Shown here piece after piece: positions 35,755 through 45,655 of a stretch of DNA of 56,799 nt; position 1 is the first letter of the stretch, and every line of letters starts with the position of its first letter. The position numbers and the translations under genes are program-made. A model generated the notes under the pieces. It did no database searches and was not told the DNA's origin. It saw nothing but the letters and a program-made list of their open reading frames with translations. The DNA comes from Vibrio sp. D404a (GTDB lineage Bacteria > Pseudomonadota > Gammaproteobacteria > Enterobacterales > Vibrionaceae), in assembly GCF_030248535.1 (NCBI RefSeq), contig NZ_JAHGAJ010000021.1:1-56799 (forward strand), given 5' to 3'.

Positions 35755-36429
35755 GTGATCAAATTTCAGCAAGTGAGCAAGGCCTACCGTGGTGGACGCC
35801 AAGCATTGCAAAAAGTGGACTTTCATCTCAAACGAGGTGAAATGGCTTTTTTAGGTGGACATTCAGGTGCCGGCAAAAGCACACTGCTGAAATTGATCTG
35901 TGCGATTGAGCGCCCAACCGATGGGCGCGTTTGGTTTAACGACCACGATATCACTCGAATTCCGAGCAAAGACATCCCTTTCCTGCGTCGCAACATCGGT
36001 ATCGTCTTCCAAGACCACCGACTGTTGATGGATCGCTCTATTTACGACAATGTGGCTCTGCCTATGCGTATCGAATCGATTTCTGAGAACGAAATTAAAC
36101 GACGTGTTGGCGCTGCATTAGACAAGACTGGGTTATTGGACAAAGCACGTTGCTTGCCGAGCCAATTGTCGGGCGGTGAGCAGCAACGTGTCGGCATTGC
36201 ACGCGCTGTGGTGAATCGACCAACTCTACTGCTGGCCGATGAGCCGACCGGTAACCTAGACCCTGAATTATCCAATCGTGTGCTACGCCTGTTTGAAGAG
36301 TTTAACCGAGCTGGCGTAACCATCCTTTTAGCAACGCACGATGTGGGGTTAGTAAATACTCGCCCACAATATCGTCATTTCGAGCTAAATCAGGGCTTCT
36401 TGAGTGAGGTAGAAGACTATGGCCGTTAA
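35755..36429 (+). CDS. ftsE: FtsE, cell-division ABC ATPase
   Basis: 224-residue ATPase: Walker [11 protein letters not shown] (residues 34-43), signature LSGGEQQR, Walker [13 protein letters not shown] and switch LLATHD. With FtsX it forms the inner-membrane complex that drives peptidoglycan hydrolase activation at the septum. GTG start at 35755 behind AAGAGGAA. The gene end overlaps ftsX by 11 nt, which implies coupled translation. Confidence 0.96.
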   Translation: MIKFQQVSKAYRGGRQALQKVDFHLKRGEMAFLGGHSGAGKSTLLKLICAIERPTDGRVWFNDHDITRIPSKDIPFLRRNIGIVFQDHRLLMDRSIYDNVALPMRIESISENEIKRRVGAALDKTGLLDKARCLPSQLSGGEQQRVGIARAVVNRPTLLLADEPTGNLDPELSNRVLRLFEEFNRAGVTILLATHDVGLVNTRPQYRHFELNQGFLSEVEDYGR

Positions 36430-37387
36430 TAAGCGTCTTAAAAAGGCCAAGCCAAAACGCGCGAACAACCGCGCAGCAAGTGATGGCTTTTTAGTGGTGC
36501 ATTGGAAGCAAGCGAAGTCTTCACTATCACAATTATGGCAACGCCCACTCGGCAACCTTCTGACACTGGCCGTCATTTCGATGGCATTGGCGATGCCAGC
36601 GTGTTTGTACCTGTTGGGTAAAAACGTGGGTGAAGCTGCACAAGATGTCGCGAGCCCATCTCAGGTGAGTGCGTATATAGAAGAGGGCATCCCTGAACCT
36701 AGAGTGATGGTGATGAAGGATGAGATAGAGAGCTGGCCTGACGTTGATCTGGTCGAATATATCTCACCACAGCAGGGATTGGCGGATCTTAGCCAATACT
36801 CGGGCTTTAACGACGCACTGACGATTCTTGATGATTACTCACTACCAGGTGTATTGATCATCACACCGAGCGTTGAAACAGACACGGAAATTAAAGCACT
36901 GGCTAACCAAGTCAAAGAACAACCCTCGGTGACTGACGTTCGCCTTGATGAAGATTGGTTAGCAAGACTCGATGCGATTAAGGCACTGGCTACTGTCATC
37001 GTAGTGACATTAACCTTCCTTATGCTGGGAGCGGTATTTCTAATTATTGGTAATACCTTGCGCTTTAATGTGCTTGCTCACAAAGAAGAGATCCAAACCA
37101 TGAAGCTAATTGGGGCGACCGATAGTTTCATCCTACGCCCTTATCTGTATACAGGTATGTGGTTTGGTGTATTGGGATCTATCAGTGCGTGGATCATGAC
37201 CGCATTGATTACTGTATTACTCAACAGTGCAGTGGACGATTTAGCGCAGTTATACGACAGTCATTTCCGCTTAATTGGCTTAAGCTGGGATGAATCTTTG
37301 CTGCTTTTGATTGTTGGAACCTTGCTTGGTAGCGTGGCAGCAAAACTTTCTGCCCAAAGACACCTAAAAGAAATTGAACCTGTTTAG
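36419..37387 (+). CDS. ftsX: FtsX, cell-division membrane protein
   Basis: 322-residue partner of FtsE. A basic N-terminal tail (KRLKKAKPKRANNR), four membrane helices (near 48-68, then three in the C-terminal half) and, between helices 1 and 2, a periplasmic domain of about 110 residues that in other bacteria activates the hydrolase regulator EnvC. LGNLLTLAVISMALAMPACLYLL and NTLRFNVLAHKEEIQTMKLIGAT are family signatures in outline. Overlaps the end of ftsE. Confidence 0.95.
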   Translation: MAVNKRLKKAKPKRANNRAASDGFLVVHWKQAKSSLSQLWQRPLGNLLTLAVISMALAMPACLYLLGKNVGEAAQDVASPSQVSAYIEEGIPEPRVMVMKDEIESWPDVDLVEYISPQQGLADLSQYSGFNDALTILDDYSLPGVLIITPSVETDTEIKALANQVKEQPSVTDVRLDEDWLARLDAIKALATVIVVTLTFLMLGAVFLIIGNTLRFNVLAHKEEIQTMKLIGATDSFILRPYLYTGMWFGVLGSISAWIMTALITVLLNSAVDDLAQLYDSHFRLIGLSWDESLLLLIVGTLLGSVAAKLSAQRHLKEIEPV

Positions 37388-37441
37388 GTGAATTGAGTCA
37401 TATTTAGACGAGAAATAGACACATGTTAGTCAGTTTTCGCC

Positions 37442-37469
37442 TTGTATAGACGAATTGATTATGCATAAT
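37442..37469 (+). promoter_or_regulatory. Putative rpoH promoter
   Basis: TTGTAT, 16-bp spacer, CATAAT, giving a start near 37476 and a leader of about 90 nt. I could not identify a sigma-E promoter with confidence. Confidence 0.45.
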
Positions 37470-37564
37470 TACTTCCCCCTTCTTGAATCCTGTTCATTTT
37501 AGGTTCAAGATTAGCGGGTTCTAATAGAAAGACTACTCCAGATCAGAGATTGATGAGGAACCGA

Positions 37565-38422
37565 ATGGCAAACCAAGCGTATCAAATGGCTTTAGTCACA
37601 CAAGATAGCCTAGACAGCTATATCCGCTCAGCAAACAGCTACCCAATGCTAACTGCTGAAGAGGAGCGTGGACTTGCAGAGCGATTACATTACAAAGGTG
37701 AGATCGAAGCTGCGAAAGGCTTGATTCTTTCACACCTACGATTCGTGGTTCATGTAGCGAGAGGTTACTCTGGTTACGGCCTGCCTATGGCTGACCTTGT
37801 TCAAGAAGGTAACATTGGTCTAATGAAGGCGGTAAAACGCTTTAACCCTGAAGTTGGGGTAAGACTGGTATCTTTCGCTGTTCACTGGATCAAAGCTGAA
37901 ATCCATGAGTACGTACTTCGTAACTGGCGCATCGTTAAGATTGCGACGACTAAAGCGCAGCGCAAACTGTTCTTTAACCTGCGTAAGTCTAAGAAGCGTT
38001 TGGGTTGGTTCAACAACGGTGAAGTTGAAACTGTTGCTCGCGAGCTAGGTGTAGAGCCTTCTGAAGTTCGTGAAATGGAATCTCGTCTTGCGGCGCAAGA
38101 TGCCACCTTTGAAGCGCCTATGGATGACGATGACGGCGGTTCAGCATACACGGCACCTGTTTACTACCTTGAAGACAAAGCGTCAGATGTAGCAGAAACG
38201 GTAGAAGCGGCAAATTGGGAAACCCACACCAACAACCGTTTGGGTCATGCACTAGCAAGCCTAGATGACCGTAGCCAGCACATTGTTCGCTCTCGTTGGT
38301 TAGACGACGACAAAGCAACATTGCAGGACCTAGCTGAAACCTACAACATCTCAGCAGAGCGTGTTCGTCAGCTAGAGAAAAACGCAATGAAGAAGTTAAA
38401 GCAAGCCGTCGGCGACTTCTAA
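37565..38422 (+). CDS. rpoH: Heat-shock sigma factor RpoH (sigma-32)
   Basis: 285 residues, the E. coli length. Region 2 ([47 protein letters not shown] in outline), the RpoH box ([17 protein letters not shown]) that is specific for this sigma and involved in FtsH/DnaK control, and region 4 ([26 protein letters not shown]) are present. Directs transcription of chaperone and protease genes. The ATG at 37565 has GAGGAACCG just before it; in-frame TTG and ATG five and four codons earlier are less likely. Strong terminator downstream. Confidence 0.97.
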   Translation: MANQAYQMALVTQDSLDSYIRSANSYPMLTAEEERGLAERLHYKGEIEAAKGLILSHLRFVVHVARGYSGYGLPMADLVQEGNIGLMKAVKRFNPEVGVRLVSFAVHWIKAEIHEYVLRNWRIVKIATTKAQRKLFFNLRKSKKRLGWFNNGEVETVARELGVEPSEVREMESRLAAQDATFEAPMDDDDGGSAYTAPVYYLEDKASDVAETVEAANWETHTNNRLGHALASLDDRSQHIVRSRWLDDDKATLQDLAETYNISAERVRQLEKNAMKKLKQAVGDF

Positions 38423-38441
38423 GCAACAAACGAAATTTTTG

Positions 38442-38477
38442 AAAAGGCCGAGATCGAGAGATCTCGGCCTTTTTATT
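38442..38477 (+). terminator. rpoH terminator
   Basis: 14-bp perfect stem AAAAGGCCGAGATC / GATCTCGGCCTTTT with GAGA tetraloop and T run. Confidence 0.92.
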
Positions 38478-38479
38478 TG

Positions 38480-38741
38480 GATCGCATTTTATGCACTATC
38501 CGATCGAAATAAGTGAGTGCTGATTGTGGATAACTCTGTGAGGAGTTTCTTTGTCAGTTGTCAAAAAGCAGGGTGTAGTAAGGCTTGCAGGCGGTTTTTG
38601 TGGTGGGGATAGTTTTAGGTTAACCCACAGATAGATCAGGATCATTACTACATCTTGTGGATCCATTTTTCAAAAAACACTTTATTCACGCAATTCACAG
38701 ATTTATCCACATATGGTGTAAAAGTGATCGCTGGTGGATAA
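38480..38741. other. Cluster of DnaA boxes and GATC sites
   Basis: In this gap between rpoH and glpE there are two perfect DnaA boxes: 38525-38533 (TGTGGATAA, minus) and 38703-38711 (TTATCCACA, plus). Near matches: 38682-38690 (TTATTCACG), 38733-38741 (GGTGGATAA), 38621-38629 (TAACCCACA) and 38656-38664 (TGTGGATCC). Six GATC sites lie at 38480, 38502, 38634, 38640, 38660 and 38726, where about one is expected by chance. No gene is present. It may titrate or activate DnaA, or control glpE; see findings. Confidence 0.6.
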
Positions 38742-38818
38742 CCTTATTAAGTCGATGTAAATGTTAGCCTTGGGATAGGTTACAATGACATCAAAGTAAA
38801 TCAGTACAAGAGAAAGTA

Positions 38819-39139
38819 ATGGACCAGTTTAAACATATTGATGTGCAAGGCGCTCAAACCTTGATTGAACAGAGCGATGCTCGCCTAGTGGATATCCGTG
38901 ACCCACAATCATTTGCCGTTGCCCACCCAGAAACCGCATATCATTTGACGAATGACACCATGGTGGCATTTATGGATGAGGTAGAATTTGAACAACCGAT
39001 CCTTGTGATGTGCTATCACGGTATCAGCAGCCAAGGTGCAGCGCAGTATTTAGTCAACCAAGGCTTTGAAGACGTATACAGTGTAGATGGGGGCTTTGAA
39101 GCTTGGCACCGTGCCCAGCTTCCTGTGATTACAGGTTAA
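38819..39139 (+). CDS. glpE: GlpE thiosulfate sulfurtransferase
   Basis: 106-residue single-domain rhodanese that moves sulfur from thiosulfate to cyanide or thiol acceptors such as thioredoxin. Active-site cysteine C65 in [11 protein letters not shown]; start [15 protein letters not shown] and ending [10 protein letters not shown] fit the family. Cytoplasmic. Upstream of glpG, as in E. coli where both are named for the glp region although there are no glp genes here. Confidence 0.95.
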   Translation: MDQFKHIDVQGAQTLIEQSDARLVDIRDPQSFAVAHPETAYHLTNDTMVAFMDEVEFEQPILVMCYHGISSQGAAQYLVNQGFEDVYSVDGGFEAWHRAQLPVITG

Positions 39140-39175
39140 TTGGCTTCCTTAGACAAAATTAAGCAGGAAACACCA

Positions 39176-40012
39176 ATGGTAAGATTGATGGTATTGAATA
39201 ATGCGCGTGTCGCGCAGGCATTCATTGATTATATGGCGTCTCGTCAGATCTCGATTCAGATGTCTCCCGAGGGAGAAGGACGCGTGGCGTTATGGTTGCT
39301 CGACGACCAACATCAAGTCGAGACCGAAGCGGAGCTCAACCGTTTTTTATCAGAGCCAAGCCATAAGCGCTATCAAGCAGCATCTTGGGATGTCGCTGAA
39401 ACGCGTAAAAGTCAGTTCCATTATCATACTCCGAGCTTTCTTAGCATGATTAAGGCTAAAGCAGGGCCGGTGACACTCAGTATTATGTTGCTGTGTGTGG
39501 TGATTTTTATCCTGCAACAACTGGGCTTTAACCGACAAATCTTTCAGGTGCTGCACTTTCCAGCGCTCGATGGACAGCAGTGGCAATTGTGGCGTTGGCT
39601 GAGCCACGCCGTTCTTCATTTCTCCGTTATGCACATCGCCTTCAATATTCTGTGGTGGTGGCAGCTCGGTGGTGATATCGAGAAGAAGCTCGGTGGTCTG
39701 AAGCTACTGCAGATCTTTGCCATATCATCGGCCTTGTCTGGCGCAGGGCAGTACTGGGTTGAGGGTGCCAACTTTGGTGGTTTATCTGGGGTGGTTTATG
39801 CCTTGGTTGGTTACCTATGGGTAGTCAGCACCAAAGCGCCTCAACTTGGCTTAACTATACCTAGGCAAATAGTCGGCTTTATGTTGATTTGGTTAGTACT
39901 TGGTTACATGCAGCCGTTTATGGCGATTGCCAATACGGCGCACTTGGCTGGCTTAATTGCTGGTCTGGGTATTGGCTGGATTGATTCGCTCAAATCAAAG
40001 CACACGGTTTAG
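39176..40012 (+). CDS. glpG: GlpG rhomboid intramembrane protease
   Basis: 278-residue rhomboid serine protease of the inner membrane. N-terminal cytoplasmic domain (NNARVAQAFIDYMASR), six helices, catalytic dyad S204 (GLSGVVYALVGY) and H256 (IANTAHLAGLIAG), and the loop WR...H..FSVMHIAFNILWWWQLG typical of GlpG. The ATG at 39176 was chosen because AGGAAA lies 6 nt before it and E. coli GlpG aligns from there; an in-frame TTG directly after the glpE stop (39140) would add 12 residues. Confidence 0.95.
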   Translation: MVRLMVLNNARVAQAFIDYMASRQISIQMSPEGEGRVALWLLDDQHQVETEAELNRFLSEPSHKRYQAASWDVAETRKSQFHYHTPSFLSMIKAKAGPVTLSIMLLCVVIFILQQLGFNRQIFQVLHFPALDGQQWQLWRWLSHAVLHFSVMHIAFNILWWWQLGGDIEKKLGGLKLLQIFAISSALSGAGQYWVEGANFGGLSGVVYALVGYLWVVSTKAPQLGLTIPRQIVGFMLIWLVLGYMQPFMAIANTAHLAGLIAGLGIGWIDSLKSKHTV

Positions 40013-40046
40013 TGCCAGCCTTATTTAGGACGGGTCACACACCTAC

Positions 40047-40077
40047 TAAAAAGCGGCTTCGATGAGCCGCTTTTTTT
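40047..40077. terminator. Bidirectional terminator glpG / FliL-like gene
   Basis: AAAAAGCGGCT / AGCCGCTTTTT stem with loop TCGATG and T run, between convergent genes. Confidence 0.9.
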
Positions 40078-40099
40078 CTGTCTCGATTTTACCGCGTTG

Positions 40100-40507
40100 C
40101 TACTGATATAGATATTTAGTGAACAGTAGATCGGCAATAATGGTTTTGCCAGTTTCAGGCAGTAAGATTTCGTTGAGGCGAGTCACTAAGGTCTTGCGTA
40201 AATCCTCGCGGCCAGAGAGTGACTTAATCGTTTCTTCATTCTGTTTGCCTAGCAATTCAATCACAGCATCGCGAATCAGGGGTTGGTGCAGTTCAATCGC
40301 AGGAAGATCGGTTGAATTGGCCACCATGATGTCGATGCGCACTTGAATGTACCCCAGCTTATTCCCTTTGGTATAAAAGTTGGTGGTTAGATCTGGCTCC
40401 AGCGTGAAGTAGGCCAGTTTGGGTGCCGACTCCTCTTCAGCCAATGATGGCAAAGAAAAAAGTAGACTGATGGCTAGAAATATTTGGGCTACATAACGTT
40501 TGTGCAT
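40100..40507 (-). CDS. FliL-like exported protein outside the flagellar genes
   Basis: 135 residues with a signal peptide or N-terminal anchor (VAQIFLAISLLFSLPSLA, cleavage likely after SLA) and a FliL-like domain: YFTLEPDLTTNFYTKG, GYIQVRIDIMV, AIELHQPLIRDAVIELLGKQ and LRKTLVTRLNEIL. FliL proteins surround the flagellar stator and help torque; this one is distant from flagellar clusters and lacks the usual long N-terminal cytoplasmic part, so it may be a periplasmic paralogue. Role unknown. Single gene, divergent from ubiC. Confidence 0.8.
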   Translation of the reverse strand: MHKRYVAQIFLAISLLFSLPSLAEEESAPKLAYFTLEPDLTTNFYTKGNKLGYIQVRIDIMVANSTDLPAIELHQPLIRDAVIELLGKQNEETIKSLSGREDLRKTLVTRLNEILLPETGKTIIADLLFTKYLYQ

Positions 40508-40668
40508 ATTTGTGACTTTTCTTTAGTTTAATCGCGATATTCGAAACGCGTTTGTCTTGTTACAATGAACGGTCTAAATCTAAATACGTTTATAACACAA
40601 CTTACGGTTAATATTGCTCGAAAGTTGATGCTTTATTGTACGTGTAAAGTCACCTATTGAATACTAGT

Positions 40669-41208
40669 ATGAATCAGTCAATACCGTTGTATCTTAATTC
40701 GTTAATGAATGTAGATTGGCAAAATACAGAAAAATTTGATTTTCCGAATCAAACCATCAAAGGGTGGTTAATGGAGCAAGGCTCTTTATCTCGTCGCTTG
40801 GGGGAGTGCTGTGAGCACCTTTCAGTCGAGTTATTGCATAACCAAGTCGTGGAACGCTCAACACTACAACACGACGAAGAAACCTTACTCTCATCATCAG
40901 ATTGCTTGCTGCGCAAGGTGATCCTCAAAGGGGATGATGAACCTTGGGTATTGGGGCGCACGTTAATTCCTCGCCTTACTCTGGATGACCAGCACTCGGA
41001 TCTGTCCCAGCAGGGTAATGTCCCGCTTGGACTGACAGTATTTAGTGCTGAGAATGTTAAGCGTGACGCGCTACAAGTCGGTTGGGTTACGGTAGGCCAG
41101 GAACGCCTGTTGGCTCGTCGCTCTCGTTTATGGATGAACCATAAACCTATGTTGGTTGCGGAACTCTTTTTGCCAACCTCACCCATTTACTCTAAGGAGA
41201 GTGTGTAA
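40669..41208 (+). CDS. ubiC: Chorismate lyase
   Basis: 179-residue UbiC: splits chorismate to pyruvate and 4-hydroxybenzoate, the first committed step of ubiquinone synthesis. LEQGSLSRRLG-like text (MEQGSLSRRLGE), VLGRTLIPRLTL with the substrate-binding arginine and the C-terminal RRSRLWMNHKPMLVAELFLP are family signatures. ATG at 40669 preferred over the TTG four codons before; no clear ribosome binding site. The stop is followed directly by ubiA. Confidence 0.93.
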   Translation: MNQSIPLYLNSLMNVDWQNTEKFDFPNQTIKGWLMEQGSLSRRLGECCEHLSVELLHNQVVERSTLQHDEETLLSSSDCLLRKVILKGDDEPWVLGRTLIPRLTLDDQHSDLSQQGNVPLGLTVFSAENVKRDALQVGWVTVGQERLLARRSRLWMNHKPMLVAELFLPTSPIYSKESV

Positions 41209-42063
41209 ATGCTGGCCATCAAAGCGAAAGCCTATTGGCAGTTAACGCGAATGGATCGCCCAATTGGAACCTTATTGCTGCTTTGGCCAACCTTATGGGC
41301 TCTAGTGATTGCAGCGAACGGCCTGCCAGACCTATCGGTATTGGTGGTGTTTGTACTGGGCGTAGTTTTGATGCGCTCGGCGGGGTGTGTAATCAATGAC
41401 TTTGCAGACCGTAAGGTGGATGGCCATGTAAAGCGCACTAAGCAGCGTCCTTTGCCTTCTGGTGCTGTAACCAGTAAAGAAGCGGTCGCCTTGTTCTTAG
41501 TGTTGGCTGTGGTTTCGTTTTTATTGGTACTCACCATGAATACCTTGACCATCCAGCTTTCGTTTGTGGGTGTAGGCTTAGCTTTTATTTACCCATTTAT
41601 GAAGCGCTACACACACTTGCCACAGCTGTTCCTTGGCTTAGCTTTTAGTTGGGCAATTCCAATGGCGTGGGCAGCACAAACCAATGAGTTGCCTGCTGTA
41701 GTATGGTTTGTGTTTGCGATTAATGCACTGTGGACGATCGCTTACGACACGCAGTATGCGATGGTTGACCGAGACGATGATCTGAAGATTGGTATCAAGT
41801 CGACGGCTATTTTATTTGGTCGTTTAGATAAGTTAGTGATTGGTGTACTTCAACTAGTCACGTTGGCAATGCTGATTGTTCTAGGTATGTACTACCAGCT
41901 TGGCGCGAGCTTTTACTGGAGCCTATTGGTTGTCGGTGGACTGTTTGTTTATCAGCAACACTTGATTCGTCATCGAGACCGCGACCTTTGTTTCCAAGCG
42001 TTCTTGAACAACAATTACGTCGGTATGGCGGTCACCGTCGGCTTACTTATCGCATTTTGGTAA
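41209..42063 (+). CDS. ubiA: 4-hydroxybenzoate octaprenyltransferase
   Basis: 284-residue membrane prenyltransferase attaching the polyprenyl tail to 4-hydroxybenzoate. The two aspartate-rich motifs NDFADRKVD and [12 protein letters not shown] bind the diphosphate through magnesium. About nine helices; inner membrane. Starts on the base after the ubiC stop with AAGGAG overlapping the end of ubiC, so ubiCA is one translationally coupled unit. Confidence 0.96.
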   Translation: MLAIKAKAYWQLTRMDRPIGTLLLLWPTLWALVIAANGLPDLSVLVVFVLGVVLMRSAGCVINDFADRKVDGHVKRTKQRPLPSGAVTSKEAVALFLVLAVVSFLLVLTMNTLTIQLSFVGVGLAFIYPFMKRYTHLPQLFLGLAFSWAIPMAWAAQTNELPAVVWFVFAINALWTIAYDTQYAMVDRDDDLKIGIKSTAILFGRLDKLVIGVLQLVTLAMLIVLGMYYQLGASFYWSLLVVGGLFVYQQHLIRHRDRDLCFQAFLNNNYVGMAVTVGLLIAFW

Positions 42064-42089
42064 GCCCATAAAAAAACAGTTCACAATGA

Positions 42090-42118
42090 AAAAGGCACCC
42101 ATTGGGTGCCTTTTCTGT
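42090..42118. terminator. Bidirectional terminator ubiA / plsB
   Basis: AAAAGGCACCC / GGGTGCCTTTT stem with a 3-base loop between convergent genes. Confidence 0.9.
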
Positions 42119-42129
42119 TTCTAAGCGAG

Positions 42130-44553
42130 TTATTCCGCTTGATGGATACTCTCTTGAATAGTCAAGCGCACTTCAGGGTATAGCATTGAGTAAAGCAGTT
42201 TAGCGAAGACAGTGGTCTTCTCTAGGTCGCAGTTACCATCGCTATCTAGGTACTCTTGTTGTTTCAGCGTCGCGAACATCGAAGCGAATACACCTTTATC
42301 AAAGAACTCTGGTGCGTTAATACCGTGCAGGCGGCCTAAGCGCTGTGCGATATCTTGGCTCTTCTGCTCAAGCTCAGATTTATCAAGATCTGGGTTTTCA
42401 ACCAACAAGTTCAGCGCAATAGAGTAGCGTTGTAGAGTTTCAGAGATAGTACGACCCAATAGCATCAGAGGTTGGCTGTTCGATTGGTTGATCGTGACTT
42501 CGTTGTCCTTCACCATGAGCATGCCTTGACGCACCAGCTCTTCAATAATGTTCGCCACAACCTCTTCCAACTGATCTTCTGGGTAGCTTAAGAACAGCTC
42601 CTTTTTAAGGAATGGATAGAGGGTTGCTACATTCTTCTGGATATCTGCAATCGATAACTCACGCTGACGAATCAACATCTGCGCTACCAGTGATGGCAGT
42701 GCGAATAGGTGGATGATGTTGTTGCGGTAGTACGTCATCAAAATCGATTGGTGACGATCGAGAGAAATAATATCGCCCATCGTATCTGATTCGATCAGGA
42801 ACTTATTCAGAGACTCGGCGTGTTTCACCAAATCTTCAGCGCTGTCTTTTGGTACTGTAAATGTGTCCGAGTACGGTACATTCTTGAGTAGCGATAGGTA
42901 ACAATCAATCTGTGAAACCAGTGAGTCACGAGACAATGCGCGTTGGCGAGAAGCAAGCAGGGCTGTCGCACACAGTGTCAGCGCGTTGGTTGCCGCTGCA
43001 TCATTAATGTGCGTCATCATCTTGGTAGCAAGATCGTTCACAACAGGAGTCATCCATTGTGGCTTGTTGGTACCCATTGGGTCGATGTCTTTGGTCCACT
43101 CAGGAGAGTGCTCATTCAGGTATTGGTTTAACTGAATTGGTTCACCGAAGTTTACGTAACCCTTACCAAAGTTGCGCAGCTTACGGATAGTACGAATCAC
43201 TAGGCTCGCGTTCTCTTTCTCTTTACGCTTACCACGCAGCTCTTTGGCGTAGGTCGCCACTTCCATAACATGCTCGTAGCCAATGTAAACCGGAACCAGA
43301 GTCACTGGGCGATTCATACCGCGCAGCATCGCTTGAATCGTCATCGCTAGCATGCCAGTTTTCGCTTGTAGCAAACGACCCGTACGTGAACGTCCACCTT
43401 CACTGAAGTACTCAACCGAATAACCTTTCGCGAAGAGCTCGGCTAGGTACTCACGGAAAATTGTTGAGTACAGCTTGTTGCCTTTAAAGCTACGGCGAAT
43501 AAAGAACGCACCACCGTGACGGAAGATTGGTCCCGCAGGGAAGAAGTTGAGGTTAATACCTGCAGCAATGTGCGGAGGAACCATACCCTCATGGTAAAGC
43601 ACGTAAGAGAGCAGTAGGTAGTCCATGTGGCTACGGTGACATGGCACGTATACGATCTCATGGCCATCTTGCGCTAGCTTACGCACCGTAGAAGCGTTGT
43701 TGATGTGCAGACCTTGGTAAAGTTTGTTCCACAGCCAGCCAAGAATCTTCTCACCGCGTTTGATCAGTGAGTAAGAGAAGTTGGCAGCGATCTCATCCAT
43801 GATGTCTTGCGCTTCTTTGCTCGCTTTCTCAATCGAGATGTTCTTCGACTTCGCTTCGTCTTCAATCGCTTTTTTGATCGCTTCTGATTTCAGTAGGCGA
43901 TCGAACAGTGCTTGGCGACTTGGTAGGTTAGGGCCAGACGCCGCTAACTTTTGACGAGAGAAGTGGATGCGTGCCACACGTGCTAGTTTGTGAGCAATCG
44001 TGCTGTCTGTACCGTGTGAGTTTGCCATGTAGCGCAGTGATACCACTGGGCTGAAACGAACTAGGCAGTCACGGCCGGCTAAAAGAACCGCTTTCGATTT
44101 CTCGAGGCCGTTCATCGCTTGTAGGTAAGGCTTTTGAGTGTTCTCTTTACCTGGCTTACGTCCCCACAAAACCGTCGCTGGGATAACCTGAACGTCGAGC
44201 TCTGAGTCTGACTCATGCAGCTGAAGCAGTTCAGTAAACACAGCGATCGATGAGCTAGGTACCTGGTCATCATCTTGAACTAGGGTTTTGCGTGACGCGA
44301 TAAACACGTAGCGTTGCAGTGATTTACCATTAATCTCAAGTGGGCTCAGTGGATCAGGAAGACCAAGCTCTAGCGCATGTTTTTGTAGAGTTAGGAGATC
44401 GACACTCGAGCGGAAAGGTAACGCATATACAATTGGTTTGCCTAAATCAATGTTCAAATCTTCAATTGGGTTTGAAGGAATCGATGTGCCTTTTACCAAT
44501 ACGGATAAAGGAAGCTTCATTATTGAACGTGAAAAAGATTGTCCAGAAGACAT
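42130..44553 (-). CDS. plsB: Glycerol-3-phosphate acyltransferase
   Basis: 807-residue PlsB: transfers an acyl chain from acyl-ACP or acyl-CoA to sn-glycerol-3-phosphate, starting phospholipid synthesis at the inner membrane. Acyltransferase motifs in order: HRSHMD (H-x4-D, near residue 306), [19 protein letters not shown] and [12 protein letters not shown]-terminal [10 protein letters not shown] aligns with E. coli PlsB, which supports the ATG at 44553. Head to head with lexA across about 385 nt, a conserved arrangement. Confidence 0.97.
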   Translation of the reverse strand: MSSGQSFSRSIMKLPLSVLVKGTSIPSNPIEDLNIDLGKPIVYALPFRSSVDLLTLQKHALELGLPDPLSPLEINGKSLQRYVFIASRKTLVQDDDQVPSSSIAVFTELLQLHESDSELDVQVIPATVLWGRKPGKENTQKPYLQAMNGLEKSKAVLLAGRDCLVRFSPVVSLRYMANSHGTDSTIAHKLARVARIHFSRQKLAASGPNLPSRQALFDRLLKSEAIKKAIEDEAKSKNISIEKASKEAQDIMDEIAANFSYSLIKRGEKILGWLWNKLYQGLHINNASTVRKLAQDGHEIVYVPCHRSHMDYLLLSYVLYHEGMVPPHIAAGINLNFFPAGPIFRHGGAFFIRRSFKGNKLYSTIFREYLAELFAKGYSVEYFSEGGRSRTGRLLQAKTGMLAMTIQAMLRGMNRPVTLVPVYIGYEHVMEVATYAKELRGKRKEKENASLVIRTIRKLRNFGKGYVNFGEPIQLNQYLNEHSPEWTKDIDPMGTNKPQWMTPVVNDLATKMMTHINDAAATNALTLCATALLASRQRALSRDSLVSQIDCYLSLLKNVPYSDTFTVPKDSAEDLVKHAESLNKFLIESDTMGDIISLDRHQSILMTYYRNNIIHLFALPSLVAQMLIRQRELSIADIQKNVATLYPFLKKELFLSYPEDQLEEVVANIIEELVRQGMLMVKDNEVTINQSNSQPLMLLGRTISETLQRYSIALNLLVENPDLDKSELEQKSQDIAQRLGRLHGINAPEFFDKGVFASMFATLKQQEYLDSDGNCDLEKTTVFAKLLYSMLYPEVRLTIQESIHQAE

Positions 44554-44877
44554 ATAGGTTCACTGCCTCAGTAGTTATTTCATCGTGCTCAAGCGCATCT
44601 CTATTTTCTTATGGTGAAGTTCACCAAGCTCAAAATAGGGATAGGCCTAGGCGTAAATTTAATCGATGCAAGAATAACAGAAACTGGTCTAACCTTTTAA
44701 TGGAAATAGTCATAATGGCGTTAAGTTTGCTGAAAATCATTCATCGACTGATTGAGTATAGGTTTAAATGTCACCAGTTTTTAAAGCCTACGATTAAAAC
44801 AATGACTTAGCTGACTGTTTATAAAGTCATAAAAAGTAGCCCGTTGTTTAAAAATGAACTAAAAACAACCAATTGCT
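44554..44877. other. plsB-lexA intergenic region
   Basis: Moderately AT-rich. It must contain the plsB promoter on the minus strand, but I cannot place it with confidence. A plus-strand open frame that continues out of plsB antisense to 44810 looks like a shadow. No repeats or RNA genes recognised. Confidence 0.4.
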
Positions 44878-44930
44878 TTGCTTTTGTCCAGTTACTGGAT
44901 ATACTCACAGTCAACTGTATAAAAAGACAG
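44878..44930 (+). promoter_or_regulatory. lexA promoter with two SOS boxes
   Basis: Promoter TTGCTT-N16-TATACT (44878-44905). LexA box 1, CTGG-N8-ACAG at 44895-44910, covers the -10; box 2, CTGT-N8-ACAG at 44915-44930, is a perfect match in its conserved ends. The boxes start 20 bp apart, as with the tandem boxes of E. coli lexA, giving autorepression. Confidence 0.9.
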
Positions 44931-44937
44931 GTGACTC

Positions 44938-45558
44938 ATGAAGCCGTTAACGCCCCGCCAACAACAAGTCTTCGACCTGATTAAGAACAAGATCGAAGAG
45001 TCCGGTATGCCACCGACACGTGCAGAAATTGCTCGTGAACTAGGCTTTCGCTCTGCTAATGCGGCAGAGGAACATTTAAAAGCTCTGGCTCGAAAAGAAG
45101 CCATTGAGATCATCCCGGGTGCGTCTCGTGGTATTCGTATCTTGCTCGATGACGCTGCCAATGACGAAGAAGGCCTGCCTTTGATTGGTCAAGTGGCTGC
45201 TGGTGAGCCGATTCTTGCTCAGGAGCACGTTGAAACGCACTACCAAGTTGATCCTGGTATGTTTAAACCGCAAGCGGATTTCTTACTGCGCGTAAATGGC
45301 GAGAGTATGAAAGACATCGGTATTATGGATGGCGATCTACTGGCCGTACATAAAACTCAAGATGTGCGTGACGGTCAGGTTGTTGTCGCTCGTGTCGATG
45401 ATGATGTAACCGTAAAACGTCTAGAACGCAAAGGCTCAACAGTTCTGTTACATGCTGAAAATGAAGAGTTTTCACCGATTCAAGTCGATCTAGAGAGCCA
45501 ACACCTAGCGATTGAAGGCTTGGCTGTAGGCATCATTCGTAATACAGACTGGATGTAA
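44938..45558 (+). CDS. lexA: LexA, SOS repressor
   Basis: 206-residue repressor-protease. N-terminal winged HTH ([20 protein letters not shown]), cleavage site A88-G89 (QVAAGEP), catalytic S123 (GESMKDIG) and K160 (TVKRL). On DNA damage RecA filaments stimulate self-cleavage and release SOS genes. dinF lies two genes downstream; the methyltransferase gene between them is an insertion relative to the E. coli lexA-dinF order. Confidence 0.98.
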   Translation: MKPLTPRQQQVFDLIKNKIEESGMPPTRAEIARELGFRSANAAEEHLKALARKEAIEIIPGASRGIRILLDDAANDEEGLPLIGQVAAGEPILAQEHVETHYQVDPGMFKPQADFLLRVNGESMKDIGIMDGDLLAVHKTQDVRDGQVVVARVDDDVTVKRLERKGSTVLLHAENEEFSPIQVDLESQHLAIEGLAVGIIRNTDWM

Positions 45559-45596
45559 TATCACAAAATGAGTTGTTGATATTTATTCTCAATAAC

Positions 45597-45625
45597 TTGT
45601 TATTGTAACTGATATTCATTATCAT
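45597..45625 (+). promoter_or_regulatory. Putative promoter overlapped by a Fur box
   Basis: TTGTTA, 17-bp spacer, TATCAT. The 15-mer TGATATTCATTATCA at 45610-45624 matches the 7-1-7 Fur consensus TGATAATNATTATCA with one difference and covers the -10. Iron-loaded Fur would block this promoter; transcription would start near 45632. Confidence 0.65.
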
Positions 45626-45652
45626 CTTCCTTGTCTAGCTACAAGGAAGATG
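45623..45652 (+). promoter_or_regulatory. Hairpin covering the ribosome binding site
   Basis: Perfect 12-bp inverted repeat CATCTTCCTTGT-CTAGCT-ACAAGGAAGATG. The right arm contains the AAGGA ribosome binding site for the ATG at 45656, so RNA containing both arms would hide it. No T run follows, so it is not an ordinary terminator. Confidence 0.6.
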
Positions 45653-45655
45653 AAC

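Noticed and set aside
39140..39175. GlpG start at the TTG directly after the glpE stop
   Set aside because: The ATG at 39176 has a good ribosome binding site and matches the start of known GlpG proteins.
40749..41186. 145-codon minus-strand frame
   Set aside because: Shadow of ubiC with Ser/Arg-rich composition typical of antisense translation.
44340..44810. 156-codon plus-strand frame crossing the plsB start
   Set aside because: Half is antisense to the conserved PlsB N-terminus and the rest has no recognisable feature or start signal.
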